Shown here piece by piece: positions 33,600-46,779 of a DNA stretch of 64,000 bases. The stretch is from Impatiens glandulifera (Eukaryota > Streptophyta > Magnoliopsida > Ericales > Balsaminaceae), in NCBI RefSeq assembly GCF_907164915.1, contig NC_061863.1, forward strand, positions 27,757,710 through 27,821,709, read 5' to 3'. Position numbers and translations under genes: made by a program. The notes below the pieces were generated by a model. That model was given only the letters and a program-made list of their open reading frames with translations, did no database searches and was not told the DNA's origin. Each line of letters opens with the position of its first letter. Position 1 is the first letter of the stretch.

Positions 33600-35381
33600 C
33601 GATCAATTAGTCACTTAGGAATCCATATTTGAGTTATTCTAATGGATTTCCCATTTTGTATTGTGATTAATGCATAAGATTTTTACTTAGCAGATGACTT
33701 CCTGCTAGCCACTGATCCTTTAAATTTTGAAGAAGGTTTTCTTTTAAAAATCCTTGACTTATAGTCAGGTTTATATTGCCAGACTTGTTAGCCTTTTCTA
33801 GCCTTTTCTTAATCCAGCTAACAGTCGGCGGAACATAAACTATTTTATTTTTGAAAGCAACATCTTCATGAATAGGATCAGATTCAATATCAGTCACACT
33901 TCCTTTAACAAAACTTATTGACTTAAGTTTGTCATTTAGTTTTGACTTTTTGCATGACAGGTTAGGATCATTTCTATTATATCCCAATCCGGATTTAGAT
34001 CTAGCAGGTTTCAACATGCTGATCTGATATTTGACAACATCATCAGACATTGTCCATGCACAGACAACATAGTTAAGCCTTTTATTTTCAGATGAAAGAG
34101 TTTGAATCTGTTCCTTGAGCATCTCATTCTCATATTAGATCTCTTCAATCTTCTTTTTAAAATCATTTGACTCTTCCCCTTTAGACATATTTGGTTTATT
34201 TGAATCTGATGAAGATTTAGTTTCATTTAGAGATTCTGCTAGCTTTCTGTACTCGATGACTATGTCATCTAGTGCAGCTACCAGTTGTTCCCTTGAAAAC
34301 CTTTCGGAAGAGAAATCAAATACCTCAGTCTCCTCAGTTTCTTCCTCATCTTCCCTAGCCATGAAGCAAGCCACGTCTTCTTCATCACTATCACTGGATA
34401 AAAAGTAAGAGCCACGGCTGGTTCCTCTATTCTTTCCGTCACCAGATATAAGAGCCTTCAGCTCTTTTCCACCATCCTTGGAATCTTCACGCTTTAGCTT
34501 CCGGCATTCCGATGCATAATGACCTTTAATACCACAGTTAAAACAAGTAACATTAGCTTTAGATTTTCTATTATTATTGGAATTTGAAGAGTTTGAGTTA
34601 GAGTTGCTCTTCTTCATGAAGTCACCAAACTTTTTCACAAAGAGAGACATGGCATCGCTGCTTAGCTGCTGAGCTGCTATCTTCACGTCCGTAGCGGTTT
34701 GTGGCTCTTCAGCAGTCATCAGCGCCTTGGCAATGATAACAGACGTAGGTTGATCTTCTTCTATTCTACAGTTCGCTCGAACTCATAGGCCTTGAGGTTA
34801 GCGAAGAGATCAAAGAGAGAGATCTTGTTAAGATCTTTGGATTCTCTCATCGCCATAGTCTTTATGTCCCATTCTCTTGGAAGAGCACGCATGACCTTGA
34901 TAGCGAGCTCCCGGTTGCTATAGGTCTTGCCTAGGATGGACAGAGAGGAGACGATCTTACTGAATCTGGTGTCGAAATCATTCATTGTTTCACCAGGACG
35001 CATTTTAAAGTTGTCGAACTGTTGAGTGGCAACCATGATCTTGTTTTCCTTGGTTTGCTCGTTGCCCTCGCACAGCTGATTAAGTCTGTCCCAGACTTCT
35101 TTGGCAGTGTCACATTCGATGATGTAGTTAAACATACTGTCATCGAGAGATCTGTACAGAACATCAAGACCCATGTTGTTGAGGTTGTTCTGCCTCTTTT
35201 CATCAGCGGTCCAGTCATCCTTCTGCTTATCAATCTTGATAGGGCCTTCTGTGACAACCCTCCACATGTAATCATGAAGAGAAGAGAGATGAGCACGGAC
35301 TCTTTTCTTCCAAACAATGTAGTTTTCACGTGAGAAGGTTGAAATGGTTGTAGCACTAACATCTTTGGATATGGTCGACAT
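33600..35381 (-). pseudogene. B Gag, three lesions
   Basis: ATG at 35381 starts a frame with FSRENYIVWKKRVRAHLSSL. A frameshift near 34770 separates the core from the second part (34135-34719), which has the complete CCHC knuckle CFNCGIKGHYASEC. A TAA at about 34133 separates the coiled-coil part (33667-34122). A also retains this knuckle; B's lesions are different from A's, so they arose independently. Confidence 0.85.
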
Positions 35382-35426
35382 ATTTCAGGAAAAGCTTGAG
35401 AATAGAAACAGGGCTCTGATACCAAT

Positions 35427-37108
35427 TAATAGGATCGACTTTATCGATAGAGACGGGGGTCTGGCTAAGGATGAAGGCTTATGAAAAACAGTTTGAAAGA
35501 AATCCTGTTAGAGATTTAATTCGCTTTCTATTCTACGCAAACTTATGTAAACTCTTGAAACGGATTCAAGGCGGAATTGTTTACTTGGGTTTGAAGCACA
35601 AAATGAAATATGAAAAGATGACAAAAATGAAGAACACAGCAGTTTGTGTATGGATGTTCGAAGAAACTCTTCTACGTCACCCCTTCTACCAACCACCGAA
35701 AGGATTCACTATAATATGATTCGAATCAAATACAGTTTACACACACACTTAGCTCACTATTGAACAGAACACTTTCTGTTCAATTACAAGATGAAGAATA
35801 TCACTCAGCTAAAGGTGTTTTGATTCTAGCTCTCTCTTGATTCACACACAGTACAATCAGAAAGAAGCTTCACAGTTCAGTAAGCAATATGATTGAGTAG
35901 TTTCTCTCTCTGCAAAATTAGATTGCTTGTTCGTTCGTTGAGGCAGATAGTCCGTTGTCTTTGAGATTTGTTAAATACTGAGCAGGAGCTAACGGTCGAA
36001 TCTTCAAGAATGATACGTGGAACTCTTCCATCGAAAAGCCTCCATTGTACACAGTAGGTACTGAGCACAAGGATCGTAGCCGTACATCACTAGTTATTAA
36101 ATAACCATTAGACTGCACGTCTAACTCCACTGAGTTAGACTGCACGTCTAATTCCGATTCTACCTTTAACTTGTCTGAAGGAGTTAGACGCACGTCTAAC
36201 TTTCACTAATTAGACTACACGTCTAATTATCAAATAACCATCAGATTGTACGTCTAACTCCACTGAGTGAGACAGCACGTCTAATTCCGGTTCTACCTCA
36301 GACTTGTCTGAAAGAGTTAGACGCACGTCTAACTTTCACTAATTAGACTACACGTCTAATTATCCAATAACCATTAGATTGCACGTCTAACTCCACTGAG
36401 TTAGACTGCACGTCTAATTCCGGTTCTACCTCAGACTTGTCTGAAGGAGTTAGACGCACGTCTAACTTTCACTTTCTATTAGACTGCACGTCTAACTCCA
36501 CTGAGTTAGAATGCACGTCTAATTCCGCAAAAATTAGACTACCCGTCTAAATGCAAATCTATTAGACTACACGTCTAACTCCGATGAGTTAGACTGTACG
36601 TCTAATTCCGAATATTAATTAGACTACCCGTCTAATTACAAGTCTATTAGACTACACGTCTAACTCTGGTTAGTTAGACTGTACATCTAATTCTGTGCAT
36701 TCATTAGACTTACATCTAATTCTTTACGTCTATTAGACTACACGTCTAACTCCGATGAGTTAGACTGTATGTCTAATTCTGTGCATTTATTAGACTACAC
36801 GTCTAACTCCGATAAGTTAGACTGTACGTCTAATTTTATGCATTAGAATAACGTCTAATTCCGTGTATCTATTAGACCACTCATCTAATTACACTTCTAT
36901 TAGACTACACGTCTAACTCCGGTGAGTTAGAGTGTACGTCTAATTTTACGCATTCAATGCCAAAAATCGGTCTAATGACCCTCATTAGATCCAAGTCTTA
37001 TGAAATATTGTTTTAATACACCTGCATCAAAACTCATAAGTTATTTCATCATCAAAATCTTAGTGGTTAAATTATTTCAACATTTAGGTAAAATAATTTG
37101 ACCCAACA
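35427..37108 (-). repeat. B 5' LTR
   Basis: The 1,682-bp LTR starts TAATAGGATCGAC (plus; TG changed to TA) beside a PBS (35413-35426) and ends TTTGACCCAACA. The core block is at about 35665-35705. The array (36098-36970) has three 133-bp higher-order units marked at 36155, 36288 and 36421, then shorter units. Confidence 0.9.
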
Positions 37109-37200
37109 AAACTATTTACAAACTTTGGTACCAACATTCAATTAGGTCCTCGATCAATTAGTCCCTTAGTAATCCATATTTGAGATATTCTAATGAATTT
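37109..37200 (-). pseudogene. Element H fragment (end of Gag region)
   Basis: These 92 bases align with 24531-24623 of element A, that is, the end of the Gag extension. They are separated from the rest of H by the solo LTR that follows. Confidence 0.75.
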
Positions 37201-39045
37201 TGATAGGATCGACATTATCAATAGAGACGGGGGTCTGGCGATTGATGAAGGCTTATGAAAAACTGTTTGAAAGAAATCTTGTTAGGGATTTGATTCACTT
37301 TCTATTCTATGCAAACCCTTGTAAACACTTGAAACAAAATTAAGTGCGAAAATGTTTACGTAGGTTTGAAGCTTATGATCAAGAATGAGAAGATGACAAA
37401 AATGAACAACACAGCAGTTTGTTTATGGATGTTCGGAGCAAACTCTCCTACGTCACCCCTTCTTCCAACCACCGTAAGAATTCACTATAATATGCTTTGA
37501 ATCAAATACAGTTTGCATGAATAGCTCACTATTGAACAAAACATACTTTGTTCAAATTACAATATGATGAATATCACTCAGCTAACACGATGCTTTGATT
37601 CTAACTCTCTCTTGATTAACACACAGTACACACAGTAGTTAACAGTTTGAATTTTCAAGAGCTTGATTTCACAGTAATTTTAGAGACTCTTCTTAGAATA
37701 CAAGCAACAGAAAGATCGAGAGATAGTCTGTTGTCCTTAAGAATCTTTAAATATGAACAGGTACCAACGGTCGAATCTTCATAATGATACGTGTCACTCT
37801 TCCATTGGAACGCCTCCATAGTACACAACAGACTATGAATACAAGGATAGTGCACCGAATATTCTTCAGAGATTTACCTGCAAAACAAGTAGTGGGAAGG
37901 ATATTCGCTTACGTGTCATTGGTTGATTGGTTGCGTCTAGCTGTCGTACTGATCTTCAATAGAATGTGGAGCAGGAGTGGCGTACAGCTATAGCACGTGG
38001 ATAGGCTGGTGATAGCATCAAACAACTACTTAAGCAAGGAATTAGACGTATTTCAATTAGACGACCTCGTCTAATGAAATTAAACGTCCCCGTCTAATAA
38101 GAGAATCCATTAGACCACCTGGTCTAATGGGATTAGACTTACGTCTAATTACAATCACTTCAGACTAATATGAAGGAATTAGGCTGCACGTCTAACTTTC
38201 ACCAGTTAGACTGCACGTCTAACTTTCTCTTTGCATTAGACAGCACGTCTAACTCCACGAGTTAGACTAAACGTCTAATTACGGTTTACTTCAGACTAGT
38301 CTGAAGGAGTTAGATTGCACGTATAAGTTTCATAATTCAATAGACTACATGTCTAACTCCACGAGTTAGACTGCACGTCTAACTCCTCGAGTTAGACTGC
38401 ACGTCTAACTCCTCGAGTTAGACTGCACGTCTAACTCCTCGAGTTAGACTGCACGTCTAATTACAAGTCTATTAGACTGCTCATCTAACTCCACGTGTTA
38501 GACTGCACGTCTAATTACGGTTCCATTAGACTGCACGTCTAACTCCACGAGTTAGACTGCACATCTAATTACAAGTCTATTAGACTGCACGTCTAACTCC
38601 CCGAGTTAGACTGCACGTCTAATTACGTTTCTATTAGACTACACGTCTAACTCTACGAGTTAGACTGCATGTCTAATTACGAATCTATTAAACTGCATGT
38701 CTAACTCCACGAGTTAGACTGTACGTCTAATTACGAATCTATTACACTGTACGTCTAACTCCACGAGTTAGACTGCATGTCTAACTCCTCTAGTTAGACT
38801 GCACATCTAACACCACTTAGTTAGACTATATGTCTAACTTTGCTAGTTAGACTGCACGTCTAACACCATGCATCTAATACCAAATCGGTCTAATGACTCT
38901 TATTAGAACCAAGTCTTATGAAATCTGATTTCGATACACCTGCATCAAAACAATTAGACGCATAGATTATCCATTCATCATTTCATCATCAAAATTCCAA
39001 TAGTCAAACTATTTCAACACTTAGTCAAAATAATTTGACCTAACA
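37201..39045 (-). mobile_element. Copia solo LTR inside element H
   Basis: The 1,845-bp LTR (TGATAGGATCGAC to TTTGACCTAACA) has flanks AATTT (37196-37200) and GATTT (39046-39050). Element A has GGATTT at the insertion point, so the TSD is GATTT with one later change. H coding sequence resumes on the right. The core block is at about 37437-37480. The array (38040-38880) is rich in 26-bp units with CTCCTCGAGTTAGACTGC, giving longer palindromes centred on CTCGAG. Confidence 0.88.
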
Positions 39046-40763
39046 GATTTACAATTTTGTGTTGTGATTAATGCGTATAATTTTGACTTAGCAGACGCCT
39101 TCTTACTAACCACTGATCCCCTAGCTTCTGAAGATAATTTTCTTTTAAAACTCCTTGACTTTGAGTCAGATTTTAGATTGCTAGACTTGCTGGCTGCTTC
39201 TAACTTATTTTTCAGTCAGCTAACAGTCGACGGAGTATAAGTTATTTCATTCTTCAAAGCTACTTCTTCATGAATGGGATCAGATTCAATATCAATTAAA
39301 CTCCCTTTAACAAAGCTTATTGGCTTAAGCTTGTTGGTAACTGAGTTTGAGTTTTTACAGGACCGGTTTGGGTCATTGCCATCAAATCCTAAACCGGATC
39401 TAGATCCAGCAGGTTTTAACAGACTGATCTGATGTTTGACAGCATCTCTAGACCTTGTCCAAGCACTAACATCATAATTTAGCTTTTTGTTTTCAGCAGA
39501 AACAGTTTGAATCTGTTCCTTGAGCATCTCATTCTCAGATCGGATCTCTACTACTTTCTTTTCAAAAATATTTGATTCTTGAGTTAAAAATAAAACTGGT
39601 TGAGGATTTTTGAATAAGGATTTTGTTTCATTTAAGGACTCTACTAGATTTTTGTACTCTATGACAATGTCATCTAGTGCAGCTACTAGTTCTTCCCTTG
39701 AAAACTTTTTAGACGAGAAGTCAAATACATCAGTTTCATGAGTTTCTTCTTCTTCTCTTTCCATGAAACTAGCCACCTCTTCTTCATCACTGTCGCTGGA
39801 TGAGAAGTAAGAGTCACGATGGTTTCATTTGTTCTTCCTGTCACCTGCCATAAGAGCCTTTAGCTCTTTTACATTGTCATTTTTCTACTCTTCACGCTTC
39901 AAGTTCCGACATTCCGATTGGTAATGACCTAAAATACCATAGTTATAACACTTAACTTTAACTTTGGATTTCTTATTATCATTAGAACTTGAAGAGCTTG
40001 AGTTAGAATCCTCTTCTTCATGAAGTCGCCAAACTTCTTCATGAAGAGAGACATAGCATCGTTGCACGTCAGGAGCGGCAAGAGGTTCTTCAGAAGTCAG
40101 CAACGCTTTGACAATGATAATGTATGTATATTTATCTTCATCATTCCTAGATTTCAACTCGAACTCGTAGGCCTTAAGATCAGCGAACAAATCGAAGAGC
40201 AAGATCTTGTTGAGGTCTTTGGATTCCCTCATAGCCATCGTCTTTATGTCCCATTCCCTCGGAAGAGCACGCATGACCTTAATATCAAGCTCTCTGTTTC
40301 TATAGGTCTTGCCAAGAATAGATAGAGTGGAGACAATCTGGATGAACCTTGTGTCAAACTCGTTCATCGTTTCTCCGGGACGCATCTTGAAGCTATCAAA
40401 CTGTTGAGTGGCAACCATAATCTTGTTCTCCTTGGTTTGTTCATATCCCTCACACAGTTGAGTCAGTCTGTCCCAGATCTCCATAGCAATATCACACTCG
40501 ATGATGTAGTTAAACATGCTGTCATCAAGAGATCTGTACAGAACATTTAACGCCATGTTGTTGTGGTTGTTCTTCCTCTTGTCTTCACTTGTCCATTCGG
40601 ATTTCTCCTTATCGATCTTGATAGGACTATTTGTGATGACACTCCACATGTCGTCATGGAGAGAGGAGAGATGAGCATGAACTCTCTTCTTCCACACGAT
40701 ATAGTTTTCTCTAGAGAAAGTGGGGATTGCGGTAGCATTGACATCTTTGGTTATGGTCAACAT
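39046..40763 (-). pseudogene. H Gag, broken
   Basis: ATG at 40763 opens 292 codons with FSRENYIVWKKRVHAHLSSL. The zinc knuckle reads CYNYGILGHYQSEC: the second cysteine is lost. Stops near 39884 and 39790 separate the second part (39216-39776), which has the coiled coil (EIRSENEMLKEQIQTV) and SFVKGSLIDIESDP. The segment to 39046 covers the basic tail before the solo LTR. The lost cysteine and stops make it non-functional. Confidence 0.85.
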
Positions 40764-40807
40764 TCTTAGTGAACGCTTGAGAATGAAAACAAAACTCTGA
40801 TACTAAT

Positions 40808-41732
40808 TGATAGGATCGGCGACACCAATAAAGACGGGGGTATGACTATTGATGACGGCTTAAGAAAAACGGTTTGATAGAAATCCTGTTAAGGATTTAA
40901 ATCACTTTCTATTCTTCACAAACCCTTGAAAACTCTTTAACGATTCAAGTGTGGAAACGTTTGCTTATGTTTGAAGCTAATAACTAAGAATGAGAAGATG
41001 ACAGAATGAAGAAGACACAACAATTTGTTTATAGATGTTCGGAGAAAACTCTCCTACGTCACTCCTTCTTCCAACCACCGGAAAGATTCACTATAAGTTT
41101 CGTAGAATCAAATACAGTCGCACGATTAGCTCACTGTTGAACAGAACAGACTCTGTTCAACTTACAATATGATAAAATATATCACTCAGCTAAAAATAAT
41201 GCTTTGATTATCACTCTCTCTTGATAAACACACAGTAAAGAAAGAAAGCAGCTCTTTCGTATATCAGTTTGTACAAACGTCAAATTACGGTTCCCTTCGG
41301 ACTAATCTGAAGGAGTTAGACTACACGTCTAACTCTCATCTATTAAACGACACATCTAACTACGTATCCGTTAGACTACACGTCTAACTACGTCTGTTAG
41401 ACTACACGTCCAACTATGTCTATTAGACTGCACATCTAACTACGTATCTGTTAGACTACACGTCTAACTACGTCTGTTAGACTGCACGTCTAACTACGTA
41501 TCCATTAGACTACACGTCTAACTACGTCTGTTAGACTGCACGTCTAACTACTTGTATCTAATGGCCAATCAGTCTAATGAACCTCATTAAGACATAGTCT
41601 AATATAACCTATTTTCGATACACCTGCACCAAAAACGATTAGACGGCTTAAATTATAATTTATACACACTCATCATGAAAATTCCAATAGTCAAAATACT
41701 TTGACACTTAATCAAAATAATTTGACCCAACA
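40808..41732 (-). repeat. H 5' LTR
   Basis: The 925-bp LTR runs from TGATAGGATCGGCG (plus) to TTTGACCCAACA; a degenerate PBS (CTCTGATACTAAT) lies at 40795-40807. It is much shorter than other family LTRs because its array (41280-41570) has only about ten units and the block between core and array is reduced. It inserted into the gag of element I. Confidence 0.85.
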
Positions 41733-43439
41733 CTCATCTATCTTTCATAGATGATGACATGTGGTTTTTCATCACTGAAGGCACGATCAAGATTGAGAAA
41801 GAAAGATTTGAGTGAACCATTGAAGACAAGAGGAAGAACAACATCAACAACCTAGTTATGGATATTCTGTACAAGACTCTTGACGATAAAATGTTCAACT
41901 ACATCATCTCATGCAACTCTTCCAAAAAATTTTTGGAGAGGTTGACTCAACTCTATGAAGGCAATGAACAAACCCAAGAAAACAAGCTCATGGTTGCAAT
42001 CATCTATTTGACAACATCAAGATGCGTCATGGTGAGACGATAATTGAGTTCGATGGGAGATTCAGCAAGATCATCACCAATCTTTCCAACTTGGGAAAGA
42101 CTTACAACAATAGAGAGGTTGCAATCAAAGTCATGCGTACTTTGTCCAGGGAGTGGGACATCAAGACAATGGCAATGAGGGAGTCCAAAGATCTCAACAA
42201 GATGGAGCTTTTTGACTTGCTAACCGATCGGAAGGCCTATGAGTTTAAAATAAACTCTAGGAATGAAGAGGAGCTTTCTACATCTTTCATTCCAACCAAT
42301 GCACTGGTGACTGTAGAGGTGCCACTTGTTGCCACTAAAGTAAAGACATCTTCCCAGCAACTCAGCAGCGACGCGATGACTCTCTTCGTGAAGAAATTCG
42401 GCAAATTTATGAAGAAGAACAATTCTAACTAAAACTTTTCAAACAATAACAATGATGATAATAATAACTTTAAGGCTAACGTGAAGTGTTTTAACAATAG
42501 TAAACTAGGTCATTAAAAATCAGAGTGCAGGAAGCCAAAATGTGATGTGAAGAAGAAGGACAACGAGAATGAGCTGAAGACTCTCATGGCGGCTAACAAC
42601 AAAGCTAAGTGGATCCGAAGCGACTCAGATGACTCATCATCCAACGATAGTGATGATGAAGATATTGCTTGCTTCAAGGAAAGAGAAGAAAAAGACTTTG
42701 AGGTATTTGATTTCTCTTTAGAAGAGTTTTCACGAGATGACTTAGTTACTTCCCTCAATGATATGGTCATGGAGTACAAAAAACTGTCAAACTCTCGAAA
42801 TTAAATAAGGTCATAATCTAAAATCGATGAACCTATTTTATATAAAACTTTCGAACCAAAAGTTTTTGAAAACAACATGGTCGAGCTCTTATATGAAAAT
42901 GAGAAACTTAAGGGAAATGTTCAAACAATATTTTTTGAAAACCAATGTCTAACTTATGTGGTCTGTTCTTGGATAACGTCTAAAGAAGCTGTTAGACAGC
43001 AGATTAGTCTGTTGAGGCCTGCTAGATGCAAATCCAGTTTAAGATTTAACTATGCCAACTCAGACAAGTTCTGTAATAAGTTAAACTCAGCAACAGATAA
43101 GTTTAAGCCAATAAATTTTGTCAAAATGAGTTTAACTAATAATGGAATTGATCTAATCTGTGAGGATCTAACCTTAAAGGATGAGATTATTTATGTTCTG
43201 TCAACTATAAGCTGAACAAAACCTAGAAATGAAGCAGCCATCAATTCTGGCATATCAAAACCTAACAAGAAGTCAATGAGTTTTTAAAAAAATATCATCT
43301 AAGGTTAATGGATCAACTTTTTGTAGAAAGACGTCTACTAAGCCTATATCATACGCACTAATCACAACACAAAATGGGAAATCCTTCACAATAACTCAAA
43401 TATGGATTCTTAAGGGATTGATTGACCGAGGAACCAAGT
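41733..43439 (+). pseudogene. Element I Gag, 5' end lost, frameshifted
   Basis: The plus-strand sequence resumes in the Gag core (homologous to the DDMW region of A) and continues through MDILYKTLDDKMFNYII, a frameshift near 42020, FDGRFSKIITNLSNLGKTYN, a knuckle relic near 42490 in which a cysteine is replaced by Asn, an acidic part (42547-42804), a coiled-coil part (42877-43215), and the tail ending ILKGLIDRG near 43435. Several stops and frameshifts are present. H inserted at its 5' end; the missing N-terminus is not found elsewhere in the window. Confidence 0.8.
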
Positions 43440-43670
43440 GAATGTGGGTACCAAAAGCTGTAAATACATTTTTGGGTAGGTGATACAGGATAGTTGCATG
43501 GAGGAAACTTGGAGAACACAGCAGATCAACAAGTGGCACACGTGTTCACAAAGCCACTCCCATGGACTATGTTTTTCTTCCCTAAAATTATTTTTGGGTC
43601 TTGAGGACCTCAAATCATTTATTTGTTTTTTAAAACATGCATAAATTGAGGGGGAAATTTAATGTTTAAT
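43440..43670 (+). pseudogene. I RNase H tail relic and internal purine tract
   Basis: About 80 bases after Gag, AGCAGATCAACAAGTGGCAC (43520-43539) begins a reading that matches the C-terminal tail of copia RNase H, up to about 43625. AAATTGAGGGGGAAATTT (43646-43663) is a polypurine tract matching those after pol in D and F. So I, like A and B, has lost protease through most of RNase H. Confidence 0.55.
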
Positions 43671-43689
43671 ATGTTCATACAGATGCACG

Positions 43690-44388
43690 CATACAAAAGA
43701 TTCAATCGGTCTAATAGACGAGGTCGTCTAAAAGTAAACGTGTACTTAGACGTGTATTTACTTAAGCAGTCTTTGTTTCTGGGTTGGTTAAAAGTCTTTG
43801 TTTAAAACTAACACCGGTTAGACGTCGGAAAGAAAAGCGTAGTTAGATGCCCAAATCTAACTAGACACACGTTTGACACATGTTGTTCAAGAGTAATTAT
43901 ATGCCTGCATCTAAATATACACCTATCGAACTTAGACGCTAAGAATGTGGACAATAAGTTATACATCTAACTACGTGTTCTTTAGATGTTTCATCTTCGG
44001 ACCGATTGAGGACAATTGTTAACTAGTATGCGTTATCATCTAATTTTCCCGCTCAAACATTAAAACAATTATTTTCTAATTTCGAATAACTTGAAGACAC
44101 GTGTCTTTCAATGTTAAAAAATGACTAATAAATCATACAATTAATTGATAAGATTTTTTTGTACAAACTCAGTTAATGATAAGGAAAAAGGCATCGAAAG
44201 TTAATTGATTGGCCTTCTTTTTCAAAAAGTGACGATTGAACATGTGACTGTTCAAATTCTATTTAAGGAGATCATACATGTGATTGAGGTTCTTACGCTT
44301 TCTATCTTCTTAGAACCCTAAATTTCTCTTTGCTTCTCTCTAAGAAACCTTGTTAATCTCTGTTCTAATCTATTGCGTACTCTCTAAG
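43690..44388 (+). promoter_or_regulatory. I spacer and env-like promoter region
   Basis: Dispersed TTAGAC/GTCTAA motifs (43700-44000) are followed by an E2F-like TTTCCCGC (44045-44052), the perfect palindrome GACACGTGTC (44096-44105) and a TATA-like CTATTTAAGG (44259-44268), then the ATG at 44389. Order and spacing match A, on the opposite strand. Confidence 0.6.
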
Positions 44389-46400
44389 ATGACTGACAAG
44401 AAGGTTGTTCCCTTTCTCACAACACTTTACTGGTAGACTTTGATTCAGTCTACACCATCGATCAACAAGATATCGTGGATATGTTCAGATCTCTCGAGTA
44501 CTCTGGCGTCAAGAAGTATCTCAACGGTCCTTATGTCCTACATGAGAAAGAGGTGCGTGATATATTCAAGACGGGGAATGTGGTCGGACACTCGATAACG
44601 GTGATGGTGAATGGCAAATATAATTATTTCTCACTTCACTAAATCGATATTCGCTGAGTTTTTTGAACTACAATCTGAGGGTCACACCTTTGACGTTGCG
44701 ATTCCAATAAATATTATTTCAAAGATGCAGATCATCTTTTCAAACTACCGCAGTTCGAACAGAATAAACGGGAAGAAGAAGCTTTTGAAACCCCATTTCT
44801 GTCTTCTCAACGACATTGTGGAGAATTCTGTTTAGGGTAGGGCAGGTTCGTTCGACTTGTATACCCAAGACAAATTCGATACATGACGGTCATCTCTAAA
44901 GATATGTAGATTAACTAGGCGTCTACCTTGTTCTCAAATCTTTGCCAATTAGTTTATTCAAGGAATAAGCAGAGTGCGGGATTTTTAGTCCAACTTGGCT
45001 TGTTCAAGGAGCATTTGGGTGTTCCCATGGGCGGGGGTGAGATTGTTAACCCCTACACTATATTCACCAATATCTCTATGCAAGGAACCCTAGAAAGAAT
45101 GAAACTCTCCAAGAAGATGACTTCTGGAGGTTAGACGAGTGGTCAATTGATCACTCAGTCCAAGCGCCAAGCTACCTTCAACCCCACGACGAACGCTAAA
45201 AGAGCCATATCCTCTGTCATGGAGTCTGCAGCTAGCTCTAATAGTCAGAAGAAAGCGTCGGGGAGGGACTCTGGAGCAGTTGACTCCATTTCTGAAAGGG
45301 CAAGACAAGGAATCCCTTCCTTCGCCGCCATCCCGATCTCGTATCTTTTGCCCTCTCCTCAGCCAGCCCAATAAATAAGCAGGCTAGGTCGTCTCCTCCT
45401 GTTGTTGATCAGACTAAGGCATCTAAGGTCGCCAAAAAGTCTACTAATGTAACTTCCTCTAATCCTTCGGCCGTAGTTCCAAATATTGATGTTCCTGTGA
45501 TGGAACAAACTGAAAGACCAACTGTTGAGTCAAAATATTGAATTCTTTGATAGGGAAATATCGCTTGTCTTCCCTAACGAATCAGTAGTTACTGATGCTA
45601 CTGGTAATGTCAACATTACTGTTGAATCAGAGTAGGAAAAGGTTCCTACGCCTGCTATTGTTGTATATTCCGAACAAGCTCCCATTTAGTCGAATGTTGA
45701 GACGCTTGTTGCTAAAACCTTTGAAGAACCACATGTTAAGAAGTCAACGGGAATAGTGAATGATCTTCCAGAAGGATCATTTCAGAAGGCTCTGTCTCTG
45801 TATGAAATTTATTGAGCTGTTAGGGGGGCTCCAGGAATCACTATTAGAGAACCAGTGCCTACTCCCAAACTAGCCGAAGTTCCTGGAAAGGGAAAAGGCA
45901 TTGCTGAAGAGATTCCAGAAAAGGTTTCGGAGGCCAGCCTTATCTTAAATCTAGAAATGGAATAGGTTGAATTGAAAGTTGTTGAGAAGATTGAAGTCTT
46001 CGATACCTGGTTGAATTATAGGTTAATCTCCCAATTGGATACAATCATCTCCGGCGACGAAATCGAAAAGGAATGGAAAAAGTTAGTAAAGATGGAGAAG
46101 AGGGTCCTTAAATGAGCAAAAACAAGTAAGGTCCATGAACCCCTAAAAAGAAAGGATCTCGTTGTGGCAAATATAATGGGCCGTGCTCTGTTTCCTGTGC
46201 TTGAGGCATGAAAGGCTAATTTCAATCTGCTTGATAGGGATGCTAATTTAGAACAGAATGCACTGAAACGACTTGACTTGATAATGAATGACTATTTCTC
46301 CACAGTCATCCCATATGTACATTGCACCGAGTCTTCTAGGTCGAGTATTTTTCAAGTCGATGTAAAGGTCGACAGTTCCGACGAAATTGATGACATGTCT
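44389..46400 (+). pseudogene. I env-like ORF, heavily broken
   Basis: ATG at 44389 starts MTDKKVVPF. Frame changes and stops follow, but the domain order is clear: N-terminal domain (IFAEFFELQSEGHTF, 44611-44835), QLGLFKEHLGVPMGGGEIV (44928-45134), Ser/Lys linker (45147-45374), helical domain around 46000-46250, and a last piece near 46278-46390. Sequence homologous to the acidic, coiled-coil and RGG parts is missing because a gypsy LTR begins there. Confidence 0.7.
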
Positions 46401-46779
46401 CCTTCTCTTATATTTCTCAAACCGAATTATGTTACTTCTAAAAGTTGTTGTTACAAGATTGTAACCGACTACTCTTGGGTAATTCAGCCTCTATAAATGC
46501 TGATGCCCACCCCACTTTTTGTGCATGAATGAAAAGCTTTGTGAAAGTTCTTACTCTTAATTATTCTCTCGGTCTAGAACATCTATCTTAGACTACTATG
46601 TGTATTCTAGTAGTATTTTCTTCTCATCTTTGTTTCTTCTCTCTTTAACCTCGAATTCTCTTCTCATATTATTTCTGATGCGCTTGATTATAGAATTCCA
46701 CACTCGGTCCCAACTATAAAGAACTCGATTATTGATATCAAGAACTCGGAAAGCTAAGTTATAGTTTCTAGCTTAACAC
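46400..46779 (+). mobile_element. Gypsy LTR fragment, G1 family
   Basis: Plus-strand sequence from about 46400 (CAAACCGAATTATGTTA) through CCACCCCACTTTTTG to TCTAGCTTAACA (46779) aligns with the complement of the G1 LTRs. The first 100 bases or so of the LTR are missing, and no internal gypsy sequence follows. It lies at the boundary between I env-like and J gag. Confidence 0.7.

Larger units (their letters stand above)
31492..37108 (-). mobile_element. Copia element B, non-autonomous, 3' part lost
   Basis: Minus strand: complete 5' LTR (35427-37108), PBS, Gag, RNase H tail relic, spacer, and the first third of the env-like ORF, which stops at 31492 against element C. The organisation without pol is the same as in A. 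B inserted into element H: bases 37109 onward continue H. Confidence 0.85.

Noticed and set aside
41858..43215. Separate small genes on the plus strand
   Set aside because: They are consecutive pieces of one frameshifted Gag (element I), in the order seen in A.
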